From assembly GCF_022539665.2 (NCBI RefSeq), contig NC_081337.1, positions 10,905,768-10,969,767 on the forward strand: 64,000 nt of DNA. Reading direction: 5' to 3'. Position 1 is the first letter of the stretch. The number at the start of each line of letters is the position of its first letter. Source of the stretch: Daphnia carinata (lineage: Eukaryota > Arthropoda > Branchiopoda > Diplostraca > Daphniidae). A program made the translations under genes and the position numbers. Positions 61,201 through 64,000 of this stretch are shown here, one piece after another. The notes under the pieces were generated by a model that was not told the DNA's origin, ran no database searches, and saw only the letters and a program-made list of their open reading frames with translations.

Positions 61201-64000
61201 TTTTAATAAAAAAAAAATTAAATTTAGACAGTAGCTACTCGACACAATTTTTTTTTTACGAGTTCGGTAGCCGTAGTCGGTTTTCCACAAGCGCGTTTTA
61301 TGAAATGATTTTGCTCCAGCTGATTTTTTTTTTTTTTTTTTTTTTGAGTGAAAAATATGAATTGAGTACTTCCGCGCGCGCAATAATGTTCAATTATTAT
61401 ACCGAAAAAGATGATGGCGGTCGCCGGTAGATTACAAAGCCGCCTCAATCTCAAATCATAATAACGACTGCACTATACTGGCAGAGCACCCACCCCTCCC
61501 CCCCCCCCCAAAAAAAAAAAAAAAGAAATCAAGATGGATGCTAAGGAAAAATTTTGAGGACAAGAGTCCATCATCCCAACTAATTTTTCTTCCCCCGCCG
61601 CCTTTTATCATGTGTACATTTGAAGAGGGGGAGCGTAGTAACTATTTTTTTTCCTTAGATATTCGTTTGTATAAGAAAAAAAAAGTACCGCCATCATCGC
61701 AGGTATATTTATTTTATTCTTACATTTGCTACAGGTTAATTTGACATTGAAGAGAGGCAGTTCGGTGATGCTTTTCGTGACAGTCGTGTGTAAATAAACC
61801 ACTAGATGTACTAATGGCCTTTTTTAAACCCATAAAAATGTGTTGGGGCCTTTCGCGGCTGACTAACGTCATCCTAAAAAATAGCATTTCCCACCTATTT
61901 TTTTTTTTTTTTGTCCGGCCATCAACTCTTTCCCTTTTTACTTGTTTCCTCCCTGTTTAGTATAATAAATTTTACACGCTAGCCGATCATTCAGTGTCGG
62001 CAACTATCCATATAATACGAGGTGCCCGATGAGCTAGTTGATCTCTTCTTTCCTCCATATACTTGTCTCTTTCTTCGACACTCGTTGTGTATTCTCTCGA
62101 AGGCGGCATTGCATCCCTAATGTGAATTGATGATGCGCCCAGGGAGGAACGAAGGACTCTTGCCCGTTGGTTTTTTTTTTTTCTTCTTTTCACGGATCGT
62201 TTCGCTTTTTTTTTCACGCTTCAGGGGTGTGTGTGAAATCCAATAGGACATCGCTAGCGGGTAGTGTGCCTAAGTAGGTGCCCGTCAGGATCAAGGCCGA
62301 AAAAAAGGACTGTTTGTCCTTTCACGGTCAAACTCCCGAATTTGCGAGTGCGTCATAGCATCAGAAAAAAAAGAATCGAAGGGACAATATAAGAAAGCGA
62401 GACAAGATCGATGGGGGGAAAAATAAAGGTCATCTGCTTATAGAAACGGTGGGAAGCTTGTCATTCTTCTGCTCCCGAATGGGGAGAGAGAAGAAAAAAA
62501 ACCTGCTTTTTTAAATCTATAGGTTTCACTTGGTCTCACGAAATGTGTCGCCATCTTTGCCTGGTCGAAAAACAAGAGAAGAAAAAAATAAACGAAGCGA
62601 GAAAACATAAATTGTTGCGTTACCCTAAAAGGACTTCATTATGGAAAGTCGAACAAAATTATCATAACTGCCCATCGAACATGGGGGAAAAAAAAACGAA
62701 AGATCAAGCCAAAAGGAGAGAAAAAAAAACTGGAAGTGAATTAGTTTAGAAAATACCATCGAAGAACTACATACAGTCGCTTATCAGAAATAAAACAAGA
62801 AAGGGCATTTAAAAAAAAAATTTAGTCTACCAAACTGTAAATTTAAAAATTCGAAACAATGAATCATCAGCCCGCCCAACTGTCTGATCCCAAAATCAAA
62901 CCAAAATGAAAAAAAGGGAGCCGCTAGATCGCTCTGTGTGCGCACACGCACTGCGGGGTTTTTTTATTTTTGCTGTTTCATCCTTACGCAATTGTCGGAT
63001 AGGCCCGAGCTAAATTAACAATAAAACGAGAGAAAAGAGACGGGAGCCTCCATTGAAATAAGAGGGAAAAAAAAAGATTCCTCGCCTATTTCTATCTTGT
63101 CCTTTTTTCCCCCTTACTCTTCCTTGTTGGGTGATTAATCGAGTCCACCGAGTCGAAAACGACGGTGCTAAAGAAGAAGAAGAAAAAAAGGAGAGAACAG
63201 CTGAAGAGAATAGCTCGCGAGAGAATACAATAAATCCAGTTGATTGGATTGAACGACGGATCGTGATGGATCGTCAATGGACGCGACCGGGGCGGAGTCA
63301 GTCGTCTGAATTTATGAAAGAAAACCCCTCCCGAAAAAAAGAAAGAGAGAAAAGAAGGAAGGCAAAGAACATGAAAAGAAAGAACAGAGACCTCAGCGAA
63401 AAGCTTCTAATTAACCAAATCACTTACAATGGCTGCTGCTGGCCGACTGACGGCTGTTAATTGGAGACGAACAAGTCACGCGTTCTCTCGTTAGCAGCAG
63501 ACGCACGGATATATACACACACACATTGATCGTCAGCAACTATAGAGAGAACCATGTCGACCAATGTCTTTCGCTCGGCTTGACCCAACAGCCAACATGA
63601 ATGAAATCACGCTAAATTAAAACAAAAACCTACGCACCATCCCTTTAGCAAATGAATAATAAGCAGAAAACTGAAACACGAAATGATGTTAAACAGTAAA
63701 AATGATAAAATTAAAAACCCGTTCTTTATGCCTTGACGGGGTGTGTCTCTATTTTTAATTGGTAGCCGCTGTCTTTTATAGAATGTCGAACTTAACATGA
63801 ATCCCTGTTAGGTGTGCCATCAGGCGGACGGATTTCGCACGGAATTATTTTTCAAGATGGGAGACGTGCGGTTGTGTCTTCTATTCGGGTCTCACGTAGA
63901 CTTTAAATCTAATTGGCCCAATATTGCCGACCGCACGGGAAAGAATGTGCGCCTTTTCCCGTTTTCGGGCCGTTTTTCCACAATTTTTTGTTCTTGTTGT
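55201..64000. other. Intergenic DNA at the right end, less repetitive than the rest
   Basis: No gene can be supported with confidence. Between about 56.9 and 58.25 kb long homopolymers are almost absent, unlike the rest of the window. Short protein-like frames occur at 55240-55370, 56041-56210 and 56262-56355 (+), and at 55312-55500, 58297-58536 and 58517-58942 (-). None shows a family motif. From 60.7 kb to the end, homopolymers return (for example C/A runs near 61498-61525 and T runs near 61325-61345). No gene is evident at the right edge. Confidence 0.4.

Noticed and set aside
26861-64000. Search for transposons, CRISPR arrays, rRNA and viral remnants
   Set aside because: No terminal repeats, reverse-transcriptase or transposase motifs, regularly spaced repeats or conserved rRNA blocks were recognised by eye; long poly(A) runs lack an attached element body.

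Overview
The window is eukaryotic and reads as arthropod nuclear DNA. The supported genes have GT-AG introns, mostly short (about 60-200 bp). One promoter carries the arthropod-type TATA plus TCAGT initiator pair. The gene set (mannose-6-phosphate isomerase, a secreted lipocalin, a Tartan/Capricious-like LRR receptor) is typical of Pancrustacea. The compact introns, together with dense homopolymers and (CA)n/(GA)n microsatellites, would suit a small-genome crustacean such as a branchiopod. That placement is inference and was not tested by any search. Nothing prokaryotic, viral, CRISPR-like or rRNA-like was seen.

Layout. Positions 1-2785 hold no supported gene, apart from a doubtful 13-codon C-terminal tail at the left edge. 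Positions 2786-4426 (+) carry a complete five-exon phosphomannose isomerase gene (407 aa). It converges on a complete four-coding-exon lipocalin gene at 5017-7480 (-, 220 aa). The lipocalin has an upstream non-coding exon and a TATA/initiator promoter near 7800-7831. Positions 7832-24582 are about 17 kb of simple-sequence-rich non-coding DNA. Positions 24640-26475 (+) carry an intronless 611-aa LRR type I membrane protein, probably with a 5' UTR exon starting at 24583 and a poly(A) signal at 26804. From about 26850 to the right edge (about 37 kb) there is no gene I can support. That stretch is full of A/T homopolymers and dinucleotide repeats, with some less repetitive islands (55.2-60.7 kb in particular) that hold weak protein-like segments.

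How the genes relate. The isomerase (cytosolic sugar-phosphate metabolism) and the lipocalin (secreted small-ligand carrier) are tail-to-tail neighbours about 590 bp apart, with no evident functional link. The LRR receptor lies alone in a large non-coding neighbourhood, as is common for developmentally regulated cell-surface genes, so some of the flanking DNA may be its regulatory landscape. No clearly new multi-gene system was found. The best leads are the receptor's histidine-rich cytoplasmic tail with a PDZ-type C-terminus, the lipocalin's stop-overlapping poly(A) signals and basic tail, paired palindromes at 46.57-46.64 kb, a repeated CCGGATGA/ATGCAT cluster at 21.47-21.52 kb, and a homopolymer-poor island near 57-58 kb.
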